Positions 22,693 through 34,640 of a DNA stretch of 64,000 bases are shown here, piece after piece. The position numbers and the translations under genes are program-made. Source of the stretch: Diphasiastrum complanatum (lineage: Eukaryota > Streptophyta > Lycopodiopsida > Lycopodiales > Lycopodiaceae); NCBI GenBank assembly GCA_029204225.1, contig CM055097.1, positions 3,876,620 to 3,940,619 of the forward strand, in the 5' to 3' direction. How positions within the stretch are numbered: position 1 is the stretch's first letter; each line of letters begins with the position of its first letter. The notes below the pieces were generated by a model. That model saw only the letters and a program-made list of their open reading frames with translations. It searched no databases and was not told where the DNA came from.

Positions 22693-24060
22693 TTTTTTTA
22701 CAAATGCTTTTCTCTCTACCAATCCAAGTAAGCTGTGGAGTTGTTCAGTCCGTGATGATGATTGGCCCAAAAAACTCTATCACGCGACAATGGACTGCAA
22801 AGATGAAGTGCCATCGGAGCTGATATGGGATTAAGATCAGCATTAATAAGGCAGCATGTGGAGAAGCTTGAGAAACCTCAACTGCACCTAACAATAATAT
22901 TTTTATATTCTTGTTCCATGTTTTCATTCTCATCAGTAACCGTTATTTGCCAGCAGAGATCACAAAAGCAGCATTTCTCGTAACTTAAGTGTTGAAACAA
23001 CAAGTGTGTAAAATATTTCATAAAATTCTAATCAACTTTTCCATCATTTGATTCCAAGTTTTGCAACTCCTCTGATTTTAGATTTCTATAATTAGCATCA
23101 ATTGGGGTTCAAAGTAATATATCTAGACTAAATAGAATGTGATCAATAATAGTTTATAAGAACCCAAGGAGAGGGTTAGTTATGGTCTCCATTGTAGAAC
23201 ATCGCAACATCTCTTGTGGGCTAACAATTCCATCTTTTCAAAAGGTCATGGATTTACTAGACATAACACTGTAAACAATGAAAATACATCTTAACAGGTG
23301 GTATTGAATAATAAGCCAAATCAAAAGTTAATGCAAGGATAGTCAAGGTAGTATTGAATAATAAGCCAAATCAAAAGTTAATGCAAGGACAATCAAGCAG
23401 TATTGAGATCAGTCAGATTGAAGTCACATGGAACTATTCTAGAATTTGGCAGTGATTCCATTAGAATGATTTTGTTGCAGAAAAATAGGGAGGATAAATT
23501 GTACAAATTTATATTCGCATACCAACAATATCTTCTAAATTCTTTTGCGTTTTCCAAATCATTAAGGAATTTTTGAATATTCCACATACGAACAATATAA
23601 CATCAAAATGTATTTAGGTTTTAGAAGCATTGCCCTGGAAATAACAAGTGTTTCTTAATGCCAACACAACTTGGGTGGATGGCCAACTTACTCCACCATT
23701 CCAGAAACCAATTGCTTGGCCTTGCTTTCACAACATTTGTAGTGCGGGACATGCACTCATTCATGGATGGCATTTAGACACTCTAAAAAAAAAAACATAC
23801 ATGCTATCATGAATTCACTACTAACTTAAACACAAAATTCTCAGTTTCCTTCTCGCCATCACAAATTTCCTTCTGAATGACTTACACAATTTAGCTCTTT
23901 AAAGCTTTATTTTAAAGATCTCCATGATTGCTCGTTCTACTTGAAGTTGCTTGCTTAATGATAAATAAAGAGGTATGCAGCTTACAACCGTACATAGATA
24001 CAATGGTCTTCCGTATGCCTGCATCAAATACATACATGAACACAAAAACACCTAGTATTC
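22693..24060. other. Gene-free interval downstream of the RING gene
   Basis: 22693-22980 should contain the 3' UTR. Beyond it no ORF with a recognisable domain occurs. A tandem duplication of 50 bp lies at 23301-23400. Confidence 0.4.
23301..23400 (+). repeat. Tandem duplication, 50-bp period
   Basis: GTATTGAATAATAAGCCAAA and the following ~20 bases start at 23301 and again at 23351. The copies differ at only a few positions near their ends, so the duplication is recent. Confidence 0.85.
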
Positions 24061-24842
24061 TGTTGGAAGTAAATCTTGTTTGTGCGTGTTGGCTAGACTA
24101 CTCACAATGCGGTGTAGTATAGAGAGGATCGTCCACTTTTTAAGTTTCTACCAAGCTTCAAACAGAAATGCGGAAATAAGAATAATGATGAAAGCACTAA
24201 GGCTTACCCAACTAGTGCTCAGAACGGAATGAACTATCTAAAAATGACAAACAACATGACCTCACTAAAGCTTATCCAACTAGCAAGGTAGTTAACTAAA
24301 TCCTAAATAAACTCCCAACGGGAATGGAAATAATAGATTGCGGCTAACTAAGCAAATAGCAAATAAGAACATGCCACAATATAGAAACCGATGAAAAGGA
24401 GGCAAGAGGAGGCCTGAGCACCTTCCCTCAAGCTATGCACCTTTCCAAAGGGAACACAAGTGAAATAGCAAGATAATCTCAAGAGAGAGCAATTAGCATA
24501 ATCTCAAAAGTGTTATTTACATGGCAAATACCTCTCCTTTTATGGCAAGGAGGGTCTTCCATAAGTATCCACTAACACTTATGGAACTAACTTATTTCTA
24601 GCCATTCTAGAACTAACTTAGGATTTAGAACTTCAAAGTTTCTAACTTAGGAAAACTTAAGACAAATATTTCTAATCTTAAGTTTCCTAAGTCTAAGTTC
24701 TAAATCTAAGTTTAAGCTATTTTATTATTGTTTTAAGCTTCTACTCGTGGACTTACAAAACACATGCCATGGTGGAAGTTTATTGATAGATACTCATACA
24801 TGGGCTTGCAAAACTTTCTTTGTGTTAGCACAGTTGGTAACA
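24061..24842 (-). repeat. 3' LTR of the non-autonomous element
   Basis: 782 bp, bounded by TG...CA. Nearly the same as 26470-27322 but lacks a ~27-bp duplication (ACTAACTTATTTCTAGCCATTCTAGAAC region) and a ~40-bp insertion near the end found in the other copy. LTR differences are mostly transitions. Confidence 0.88.
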
Positions 24843-24854
24843 TTATCCCCCTCC

Positions 24855-26251
24855 TTATTGGATTGGTGGTCCCACACCAATCGAAGTTCGTCTTGGATTT
24901 TTTGAGCTTCTTGGAGGCGAGATTGTTGCTGTCGGGAATGGTAAATTTTGTTGTTGATGCCCTCCATCATTTGCCACCGTAATTTGTTCAGGAAGGGCAA
25001 GGTTTGTAGTAATGGAGCAAACCCTGTACAAAATTATGGTTTTCCATAGCTCCACCATATCAACGTGCAGGGCCAAAGTAAGGGTGGCGCGATAGTAAAG
25101 CCTTGCTACGTTGATGTGGTCTTCTTGTGTGCGTAGTGGTTTATTGATATCAATGGCTATTGGGGAAAGCCCTCGATCCCAAAAACCCTTCAGTTCTACC
25201 AAAAATGCTACCAGGCCGCAATTGTCCACAAAATATCTGACATTGCGATCCGGGTTGCCATGGTGCTTCTGGTAGAATGCATGGCAGTTGGTGACCATGT
25301 CTTCGACTAAATTGCCGGTATCGACGCCTGTGAGATTGGGCCAAAATAGCCGACTCTTGACCTTGGTGGTAGGAAATGGTTCTCGCCTCGCTACCGGATA
25401 ACAATAGGGACTTGTACGCATGCTTCGAGATACCGTGCCATGGAGGTCTTGCTTTGTAGGAAGAGCTGGTGGCACCAGAGGGGTTGTGGATCTAGGAGTT
25501 TGACTGCTTCTTTATGAGTTTTACACTTGCCCTTCTGCTTCTTTGTTGGTGGTGCAGGTGAGACAGACTCAGCTGATATTTGTGGGGTGGCACGCTTTTG
25601 GGTGCTCAGATAGATGTCTTCGAGCTCTTTGGTAGCAGCGGCCGCTCGATGCCCCAACTGTTTGGTGACCAACATGTGGAGGAGATATCCACATTTGGTG
25701 GTTGGTTTCCTGGATTTTAGGGCCCCACAGAGTTTGTTTGATACCTTCTCTGCCCTCTTGTAGTTTTGAGTGGGATCATCCATGATGAGCGTCAAGGAGA
25801 AAAGATTGCTCGGTGGGATGCGACCCATTTGATGGTATGAACCTTAATCATGGCAACACGGATCTCTGATGCTGCTCTGAGATGGGAATCGGTAAGGAGA
25901 CGAATAGTGATTCCGTCATTGGTTTGGGCAATGGTTTTGCCGTCCTCTGTCAGAAACTTGATGAAATATTTGGCATCATAACTCGTGCCCTTGGCATGGA
26001 TCGTCTCTCCCAGATTAGGAAATCCAATATTCTGGATATGCTTGGCAGAGATGTTGATGATGCTGAGAATGGCCACCCTTGGATGTAATTTTGAATGTGT
26101 GGAACTCATCCGAATATGTTGAGTAGGCAGCTCGGATCAGCAGGCTCTCGCTCTGCTGGTCACAGAAGTGTGTGAGATCAAAACCAAAGTTTTTTAGAAT
26201 ATCTTTGTCCAAGAGAAGTTGCTCAACATAATTCTTGATAAAGATCATCAT
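24855..26251 (-). pseudogene. Unknown element-encoded protein (gag position), three frameshifts
   Basis: Four overlapping minus-strand frames read in order (26251-26015, 26109-25792, 25828-25391, 25475-24855) and join into a ~440-residue protein. The first half (LLIRAAYSTYSDEFHTFKI; NISAKHIQNIGFPN; YFIKFLTEDGK; LTDSHLRAASEIR; KLCGALKSRKPTT) aligns without large gaps to the ORF at 61335-62231: shared NIS, GF, YF-K, DG, ND-L-A, LF---M-D, SN-L---LK---P. A Lys-rich segment (PTKKQKGKCKTHKEAVK) follows, then an unrecognised C-terminal half (FYQKHHGNPDRNVRYFVDNC). No zinc knuckle, protease or RT. It starts ~200 bp after the primer-binding site, where gag would be. Function unknown; a divergent capsid-like protein is one guess. 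Confidence 0.6.
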
Positions 26252-26454
26252 GGTCTGTTATGGCTACAGTCATATCAACGAATTCTGACACTTTTGTTGC
26301 TTCCCCTCAGCTTGATAAGTTGCTCTGCAGCTCGTGTAGGACCTGAAGATAAGACTCGTGTTGTGGTTGGAAGATAAAAAGCAAGCAAGTAAGCACACAA
26401 CACGGAGGCGAAAAAATCAAAGAAAAAGAAGCTAGTAGAAAAAGCGTAAAAAAG

Positions 26455-26469
26455 CGGCAACAATGCCAA
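26455..26469 (-). promoter_or_regulatory. Primer-binding site, decayed
   Basis: The minus strand reads TTGGCATTGTTGCCG directly after the LTR. Compared with TGGCGCCGTTGCC, the three differences are G-to-A or C-to-T, as expected from decay of methylated cytosines. The tRNA-Asp class is my recollection for this primer type. Confidence 0.6.
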
Positions 26470-27322
26470 TGTTGGAAGTAAATCTTGTTTGTGCGTGTTG
26501 GCTAGATCTACTCACAATGCGGTGTAGTATAGAGAGGATCGTCCACTTTTTAAGTTTCTCCCAAGCTTCAAACAGAAATGCGGAAATAAGAATAATGGTG
26601 AAAGCACTAAGGCTTACCCAACTAGTGCTTAGAACGGAATGAACTATCTAAAAATGACAAATAACAGGACCTCACTAAGGCTTACGCAACTAGCAAGGTA
26701 GTTAACTAAATCCTAAATTAACTCTTAACGGGAATGGAAATAATAGATTGCGGCTAACTAAGCAAATAGCATATGAGAATATGCCACAATATAGAAACTG
26801 ATGAAAAGGAGGCAAGAGGAGACCCGAGCACCTTCCCTCAAGCTATGTATCTTTCCAAAGGGAACACAAGTGAAATAGCAAGATAATCTCAAAAGAGAGC
26901 AATTAGCATAATCTCAAAAGTGTTATTTACATGGCAAAAACCTCTTCTTTTATGGCAAGGAGGGTCTTCCATAAGTATCCACTAACTTATGGGACTAACT
27001 TATTTCTAGCCATTCTAGAACTTATGGGACTAACTTATTTCTAGCCATTCTAGAACTTCTAACTTAGGATTTAGAACTTCAAAGTTTCTAACTTAGGAAA
27101 ACTTAAGACAAATATTTCTAATCTTAAGTTTCCTAAGTCTAAGTTTTAAATCTAAGTTTAAGCTACTTTATTATTATTTTAAGCTTCTACTCATGGACTT
27201 ACAAAACACATGCCATGGTGGAAGTTTATTGACAGATACTCATACGTGGGCTTACAAAACACATGCCACGGAGTTTTATTTCTTTCTTTTTATTTTTCTC
27301 TGTGTTAGCACAATTGCTAACA
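26470..27322 (-). repeat. 5' LTR of the non-autonomous element
   Basis: 853 bp, read on the minus strand from 27322 to 26470, ending CTTCCAACA next to the primer-binding site. Contains a local duplication at 26990-27060 absent from the other LTR. Confidence 0.88.
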
Positions 27323-29261
27323 TCTTCCACACAGAATATTCCTGAAAAGTTGATGAAGGAATTACTCAGCTCTATCTATATCTATTACTTGTTCTTACTT
27401 TGTCTTGGGCACTTTCATATTGGCACTTGTGAGATAGAAATTATTCCCTTGTTGACTCTTGGAGAGAAGTAGAGCATCTATATGCTAGTCTTTTACCATC
27501 CATCTCACAAGTTCTAATCACCAGAACATAATTGCGCAAGTGCATGCTACATCTTGATTAACCATCATATGATGTGAAGTTGGTGTAACTAGATATATCA
27601 CTTTGACTTCCTACTCCAATCAAACTGTATAGAGTTATTCACCACTAGGATAAGGTGATTGATAGTGACATCCTAGTGATAACTACCTCACAAGACTCCA
27701 CAACAACTAGGTGAATCAAGTTCAAGCATATATCAGGGGTCTGCAGGTCCCCAAGTTCAAGAGCATTTCATAGTTTCTATGGGTGAAGTTCATCGGGAGG
27801 ACACCTCAACATATAGAAAGCTCATACATATAGTGTTCACAATTGGCACATGCATAATGGAACATGCTTGACATAGAGTATTTGTTACAACAATTATCAA
27901 AAATCACATAAAAGTGAAATCTCCAAATTGCATCTTGCAAGTTCTGGATGATACCTCTCATCATAATTTTCAGTATTCATTATTTATACGAAGGAGTATC
28001 ACAATACTACTTGTTTATCCTCCCCTTACAAAGAGTGGTTGGGTATAGGTATGAAGGAAAGAATGGTGAAGCACAAAGGTGTTGTGGATTTGTATGTAAA
28101 GGGTTCGGTTAAATGATGGCTATGGATTAAGCAATAATTACCAAAATGCTAATCGTAGGATAATAAATGAAAATAAAAATAAAAAAGGTATGCGGTGAAC
28201 TGTAAAAATTGCTGCTCAGGTAGAAACAATGCTATGGTGCATGTCAACAATTTCCTCAAGAAAATATCTAAGAAAATAAAACAAGAAAAAAGTGTATGCA
28301 TCTGAGATTGTGATTGTAATCTTGTCGTATTTTGCACTAATCTACGAGAGTCGTCAATGGCACCAATGTTTGATTCAAAACTTGTAATACTGATTTCTCT
28401 CAATTGTCATCAACACTTGCTTAGAACTAGAATCTGCCATTTAAAAATCCTATGACTTCTATTCAAATTAACCGAAGATACTTGTTGCTCACAATAGATC
28501 CCTTTCCATCAACATTTCCACAAAGAATGAAACATGGCAAGAAGGAATTAACAATCTACTTCTTAAGCATTCAACATCATAACTCAAGCCTGTCACTTCG
28601 GTTAACTACAAATTAGATCTACTCATTTATTGTGCTTTTTACAAGATTACTACTCACAAACTGTAGATCTATAATCTCTTACTTACTCGATATAAAACTG
28701 TTGCCCACATTCACAATTCACGTCATTCAACATCAGAATGCTTCAAGGACCCAACACACGACTCGAGCAACAAAATAGTACATAGAAATGATAAGTACTC
28801 CAAGGATTCTCATTCCAATAACAATAACTTCTTATAAGACTCCATGCACAAGATGTTCGCTCCCTCGTCAATTCTGCTAGTCGCTAACACTGATCACCAG
28901 CACATCAAATCGACTATCCTCCCTTAGATTGCCCGATCCCGATCCCGCCCTCCTTCAACTCTTCTTCTCACTCGCCCTCAAGCTTTTTGGCAATCACTTT
29001 CAATAATTGTTGAACTCTTCACTTCCGGGTTACATCCAACGAACTTTAATGTAACTAACTAGTCTTTTCTCAACTCATGATCTTACACAACAAGATGCCA
29101 TGGTTGGGTTCATAATTACAAGTCTAGCTACTCCAATTTTTGAATTAACCGACCCCATAAAGTATGCCTTCAGCTGATTGTCATCTTGGTAGAAAATCTG
29201 CCAACACAAGCCAAAATCATCGTGAATTTGAAACTCTCCATCCTTGTCTGATGATCATGGT
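27323..29261. other. Gene-free interval
   Basis: Intergenic, AT-rich, with only short meaningless ORFs. 28850-29000 is C/T-rich. No LTR partner, RNA gene or domain seen. Confidence 0.4.
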
Positions 29262-29911
29262 TGTGAAAGATTCAACTAGTTTCATCACATTTTGCAATAT
29301 TTCCATATTTGGCATATTGAGGCCAGAACTTGTTTTAGACTTAGAGGTTGACTTTTCAAAGTTCATTAGTCTAAATTTCATTTGAATAAACACTTTTTGA
29401 AAGTGTGGGAAAGATAGAATGCGAGTTTGAGTAGATTCAATTTGAATAAGTTGGGTACATTGAATCTAGACCCAAAATTAGTAGGGTTAGCATTTTGATG
29501 GGAAAGCCAAGTGGCCAAACAGGGTTTGGACCTGCTATAAAAGGATGTAACTCGTGGAGAGAGTCATCTTCTCTCTTCTCTATCTCATTTCATGCTTATA
29601 CATGGTTCTCTTGGGTTCTACTATCCATTGGTGCACTATCTTGGTGATTGCTTGCAATTCTATGTGTAGAATGATCTATATTTGCTATTTTTGGATCCAC
29701 ACGTGTGAAATACAGTAGATTGCTGGTTTTGTACGGACAACAACAGTACATAATCTTTTTATTCAAGTTTGATCAAGTTCTATTAGTGTTTGCATCTCAA
29801 ATTGTGTGTAGATGCTGATTTTTCTACATTGGTGAAATTGCTAGTGTATTTCTCTTTCTAACCAAAGATCATTCAAGTAGATTGGATCTTAAGGATCTGA
29901 AATCTTTCACA
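29262..29911 (+). repeat. 5' LTR of the copia element
   Basis: 650 bp, TGTGAAAGATT...AATCTTTCACA with an 11-bp terminal inverted repeat. Carries a TATA motif CTATAAAAGG near 29535. Adjacent to the primer-binding site at 29912. Confidence 0.95.
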
Positions 29912-29923
29912 TGGTATCAGAGC
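29912..29923 (+). promoter_or_regulatory. Primer-binding site (initiator tRNA-Met type)
   Basis: TGGTATCAGAGC immediately follows the CA end of the LTR. This is the standard plant copia site, complementary to the 3' end of initiator methionine tRNA. Confidence 0.93.
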
Positions 29924-30512
29924 TTGTGTTTCAGGTTATGAAGGAGAAAATCATATCTATCAATGATTTTGTGAAGATATCAAGTCTTAAGCATGCTAGA
30001 GAGGATTCTACACCAAAATCGAATTTTTTTGCTTTTGTAGATTGGATCTTTTGTAGATCAAAACACTAAATAGGTCAATATACTTGTTCAATTCTGATTT
30101 TTGAATTCACATACTGGATTTGGCCGATTTTTGGATCATTGGTTCAGCCTAAGTGGTGGCTTATAGATTGCATATCAAATTTTAAGCATTTGCATGTAGA
30201 TTTGGAATAGTCAATTTTTTGTGATTTTGTCAAAACCCTAATTTTAATTGGATCTCTAGATAGTGAGGTTGCTGGACTTCATTTGAGTGTGTTTCAATCT
30301 TAGGAAGTAGCAAAAGTCATTAGATTGAGGATAGATCATAGGTTGATCAAGATTCCATGATTCTATGTGTTGATTTGCTTGGATAAGTGCTAGAAGAGAA
30401 TTTGTGAGATAGTTTCAAATCTTGGTGATTTCTTTTGAAAGCATTTGTTGTTGTTCAAAGGAGTGCTTTGTGCATTGAAGCAGGTTGAAAGAGAAGATCA
30501 GGTCATTGCTAC

Positions 30513-30761
30513 ATGGCAACCTCAATTGGAGTCATGTTGAAAGCCAATGATAGGCTTATCTCAAGTAACTATTCATTGTGGAAAGTGAGGATGGAGTCAC
30601 TTCTTGAGATGAATGATGTTTTGGATATCGTTGTAGGCTTGGAGGAGAGACCAACAACACAACAAGATCAATTGAGGTATGACAAGAGGGCCAAGAAGGC
30701 TCTACACATGATAAAGATGAATGTTACCAATGAACTTCTGGAGATTGGTGGAGTTGCCTAA
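30513..30761 (+). pseudogene. Copia gag, first ~75 codons only
   Basis: ATG 30513 opens gag: ANDRLISSNYSLWKVRMESLLEM, DVLDIVVGLEE and ALHMIKMNVTNELLEIGG. At about 30735-30750 (GGAGATTGGTGGAG) the frame runs into RT sequence and stops at 30761. No zinc knuckle. The same family as the gag at 12986. Confidence 0.9.
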
Positions 30762-32208
30762 GGACAAGAAAGCTATTGGATGCAAATGGATCTTCAAGGT
30801 GAAGACAAACCAAGATGGATCTATCAACAAGTACAAGGCAAGGTTAGTGGCAAAAGGATATGCTCAACAACAAGAATTTGACTATGATGAGACCTTTGCA
30901 CCCGTGGCAAAGATGGTAAGCATTCGAGTCATCATTTCACTTGCTACACTTTATGGATGGGATCTATGGCAAATGGACATTTCAAATGCATTCTTGAATG
31001 GTGATCTTGAGGAGGAAGTATACATGGAGCAACTTGAGAGCTACATTTCATCAACCAAGCCAAATCATGTGTGTCTTCTACAAAAGAGTTTGTATGGCCT
31101 TAAGCAAGCACCAAGGAGTTAGTATGCTAAGCTTAACACTTTTTTACTCTCTCAAGGCTTTGTTATGAGTAAGTATGATCATTCACTTTATTATAGGTTT
31201 GCTGGAAATGATGTTACCATCTTGCTAATCTATGTGGATGATATCATCTTGAGTGGTGGAGACAATCAAGATGTGGAGGATATCAAGAATGCTTTTAAGA
31301 AGGAGTTTGAGGTGCATGATGTTGGTAATTTGCATTACATTTTAGGAATAGAAGTCATTAGATCTTCTCAATCTACTTTCATTTGTCAAGAGAAGTATGC
31401 TAATTCTATTCTAGAAAGATTTCAAATGGTAGATGCAAAAGCTATTGATACCCCTATGGAGTCTCGTGTGAAGCTAACTATAAGAGGTAATGAAATATCC
31501 TTCGAGGACATTACTCTCTATAGAAAGCTAGTTGGTTCACTCATCTATCTAACCATTACTAGACCTGATCTAAGCTATTGTGTTGGAAGATTGAGTCAAT
31601 TCATGCAAGATCCTAGTGAGGAGCATTGGAAGCTAGGAAAGAAAGTTTTGAGGTACATCATTGGAACTCGAGATTTTGGCATATTGTATGAGGGATCATC
31701 ACCTAATCTTTTTGGATTTTTAGATTCGGACTATGTTGGAGATGTAATGGATAGGAAATTCATTAGTGCTTATTGTATTTTCATAGGTGATGGAGCTATA
31801 TCATGGATGTCAAAGAAACAAGCCACTATCTCATTGTCATCTAGTGAGGCCGAGTACAAAGCTCTTACACATTGCACAAAGGAGATGGTATGGATCAAAA
31901 GGATGATCAAGGATCTTCACTTGTTGGATTTTTCAGAGAGCCCAATCATCTTTTGTGACAATCAATCAGCCCAAATAATGGTATCCAATCCTATCTTTCA
32001 TGCTAGGAGCAAGCATATTGAGATACAATATCATTTTGTGAGGGAGCGAGTCATTGCAAAGGAGGTGGAGCTTCAACATCTGTCTTGAAGGGAATGTGTA
32101 GCTGATATCTTCACCAAAGCATTGGGAAAAGACTTATTCATGAAGCATAGGACTTCACTTGGAGTATTATCAAAGTCTATGCTAAAACTAGTTGAAGAGG
32201 GAGTGTGA
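30721..32208 (+). pseudogene. Copia reverse transcriptase and RNase H, two premature stops
   Basis: Complete copia RT-RNase [77 protein letters not shown] (YVDD catalytic box), LHYILGIEV, LVGSLIYLTITRPDLSYCVG, SWMSKKQATISLSSSEAEYKAL, FCDNQSAQIMVSNPIFHARSKHIE, then ADIFTKALGKDLF before the polypurine tract. TAG interrupts after QAPRS (31120), where Trp-Tyr is expected, and TGA interrupts after QLS (32086). Otherwise the frame is open for ~480 codons, which is good preservation for a dead copy. Confidence 0.93.
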
Positions 32209-32853
32209 AAGATTCAACTAGGTTCATCACATTTTGCAATATTTCCATATTTGGCATATTGAGGCCAAAACTTGTTTTAGACTTAGAGGTTGACTTTTCA
32301 AAGTTCATTAGTCTAAATTTCATTTGAATAAACACTTTTTGAAAGTGTGGGAAAGATAGAATGCGAGTTTGAGTAGATTCAATTTGAATAAGTTGGGTAC
32401 ATTGAATCTAGACCCAAAATTAGTAGGGTTAGCATTTTGGTGGGAAAGCCAAGTGGCCAAATAGGGTTTGGACCTATTATAAAAGGATGTAACTCATGGA
32501 GAGAGTCATCTTCTCTCTTCTCTATCTCATTTCATGCTTATACATGGTTCTCTTGGGTTCTACTATCCATTGGTGCACTATCTTGGTGATTGCTTGCAAT
32601 TCTATGTGTAGAATGATCAATATTTGTTATTTTTGGATCCACACGTGTGAAATATAGTAGATTGCTGGTTTCGTACAGAAAGCAACAGTACATAATCATT
32701 TCATTCAAGTTTGATCAAGTTCTATTAGTGTTTGCATCTCAAATTGTGTGTAGATGCTGATTTTTCTACATTGGTGAAATTGGTAGTGTATTTCTCTTTC
32801 TAACCAAAGATCATTCAAGTAGATTGGATCTTAAGGATCTGAAATCTTTCACA
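32204..32853 (+). repeat. 3' LTR of the copia element
   Basis: 650 bp, the same ends as the 5' LTR and about 17 single-base differences, no indels seen by eye. Followed by ATGGC, near-match of the ATGGT before the 5' LTR. Confidence 0.95.
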
Positions 32854-34189
32854 ATGGCCACCAAGGTTATGATACCAAGATGACAATATGATACAAATCC
32901 ATCGACTCAATCACCAAAATACACCATCAAGTACTTCAAGACAAGACACAACAGAATTGCTCTCCAACAACTATATATTCACATTATATTCACAAGTACA
33001 AAGAAAAACAACTTAAGTGCTCAATATGGGCTCGTAAAAGAATCGACCCGATAATTTTAGAACTAGGCAAAACATGTCACCGTCAAACTTAGTAAGTAGC
33101 CGTAAAGAAAACACATGTCGATTATTGCTAATTTAACTGGGATGTACTCTAACCCCCCTCCCCCCATTTTTTTTTCAATTTTTTTTTTTCAAAATGGGGG
33201 CCCAAAGAATTATTGGTCCCCTTTTTCTCTCTTCTAATTAATAAAAATGGCTTTTGAGAGCCTTGAAAAAATAGGAAATATTTTCATTTATAATTTGAAT
33301 TTGAGCTTGGTCATATCATTATTAATGTGGGTTGAGGAAGTATAGTTAGAGGAGAGTTACGAGGTGGGTTAGAATTTGGAGATATTATTTACACCATTGG
33401 ATGTGCCATGTCATATGGACCATTCCATCTCAATTGTCACTCTCTTGTTGGTACACATGTCGTCATTAACACTAATCATAATTAGGGAAGAGGCCCTTTT
33501 TAAGTCCAAAAAGGGCCCTAATGGAAGGTTCTTTTGGCGAACAATGATATTTTTGCAAGTTGGCGATGGTTAAAATGAACTTTTTCAACAATTCTAATGG
33601 AACTAACTTTCGCCAAACTCAAAAGTAATGGATCACTAAATTTGGAAATCTCAAACAATTCGATGAAGGTTCAGGTGAAGGTTGAAGATTGATACTATTA
33701 TTTTTACAAACAATGTAATATTTTTGACAAACATAGCTCAATATAACCAATAATCTTAACATTCACCCAACTTACTGATTACCAAAAATAACAAGATGAA
33801 CTGACTGTGACACTGGCGAAGGTTTCTCTTAGAGAACTGATATTCTTGCAAAAAGGTGTGAAACTTTTTACAAAAGGCTACCAACAAGTAGTGGAATAGT
33901 CACTTTAGCCTTCTATTTTTAGAATTACCTTTGTCGATCTGGCTTTAAGTAGATTTGGGTCAGATCTATATACAATATGTTGGAAATGGTGAACTCATGC
34001 AACCATTCCCTGGCGCTCCATGAAGACGAAACGAAGGACGAAAGAAAAGTGTTCGTCCTTGTAACGAAAAGACACTTTGGACAGAGAGCACGAACCAAAG
34101 GAAAACAATTCGATCTGACAGGTGGCAGCTCGACGAGCGTGGAGTCTTGGACTATCACGCTCAGCCGCCAAGGGCCACGTCAACAGGGA
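32854..34189. other. Gene-free interval
   Basis: Includes a T/C/A homopolymer-rich patch at 33150-33200. No domain-bearing ORF. The ends of short ORFs at 33925-34192 overlap on both strands and look random. Confidence 0.4.
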
Positions 34190-34604
34190 TAATTTTTAAA
34201 CTATTACTTAGTGACCCCCAAATAGATGATAAAAAGAGAATAAACAAAAACTATTCATAGATATACAGAAGTGAGATACAGAAGAGAACATAGGTGTATT
34301 CAAGCACTATAAGCTATGCATGAAAGTCTGCCAATGAGCAAAACATAGCTGATTTGTGAGAGGACTGACAGGCCGCCAACGGACACTGATCAACTCACTC
34401 ATAACAGTAATACAAAGTACAATTGCTCTCTTCTCTCGATCTTTTATCATTTGTGTCGTTTGTTTGATAGAATGATTTTGTGTCTATGGTTGCTTAGGAT
34501 CCTGCATTAATTTCGTAAGCTAGCCTAAGTAGGTAGCAAAACTCAAGTGTAGACAAGATCAGGAGCTCTTCTTGGTGAGATGAAAATAATCATGAACATC
34601 TACA
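34190..34604 (+). repeat. 5' LTR of the gag-only copia element
   Basis: About 415 bp; the exact start is uncertain because the leading TG seen in the other LTR (TGTCTTTTAAAC) is altered here (TAATTTTTAAAC). Ends CTACA directly before the primer-binding site. Confidence 0.82.
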
Positions 34605-34616
34605 TGGTATCAGAAC
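34605..34616 (+). promoter_or_regulatory. Primer-binding site TGGTATCAGAAC
   Basis: One base from the consensus TGGTATCAGAGC, directly abutting the LTR end, followed by the gag ATG at 34641. Confidence 0.9.
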
Positions 34617-34640
34617 AATGATTTCCTAAGACAACACAAT

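Larger units (their letters stand above)
24061..27322 (-). mobile_element. Non-autonomous LTR retrotransposon with an unrecognised ORF
   Basis: Two direct repeats, 24061-24842 and 26470-27322, begin TGTTGGAAG and end CTAACA on the plus strand. Orientation is minus: just inside the right-hand LTR the minus strand reads TTGGCATTGTTGCC, a decayed form of the TGGCGCCGTTGCC primer-binding site common in Athila/Tat gypsy elements. Just inside the left-hand LTR it reads the polypurine tract AAGGAGGGGGATAA. Flanking pentamers TATTC and TCTTC may be a target-site duplication with one change. The 1.6-kb interior has no RT, protease or integrase, only a frameshifted ORF in the gag position. It would depend on another element for mobilisation. 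Confidence 0.85.
29262..32853 (+). mobile_element. Ty1/copia element with complete LTRs and gag-to-RT deletion
   Basis: Both LTRs are 650 bp (29262-29911, 32204-32853), start TGTGAAAGATT and end AATCTTTCACA. A perfect primer-binding site TGGTATCAGAGC follows the 5' LTR, and a polypurine tract (GAAGAGGGAG) precedes the 3' LTR. The flanking pentamers are ATGGT and ATGGC, a target-site duplication with one change. By eye I count about 17 differences between the LTRs (~2.6%), so insertion is fairly recent. Inside, gag stops after ~75 codons and joins directly to RT, deleting the rest of gag, the protease and the integrase. Transcription could start at CTATAAAAGG (~29535). It cannot move on its own. 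Confidence 0.95.

Noticed and set aside
24061-27322. Plus-strand orientation of this LTR element
   Set aside because: On the plus strand neither LTR is followed by a primer-binding site nor preceded by a polypurine tract; both are present on the minus strand.
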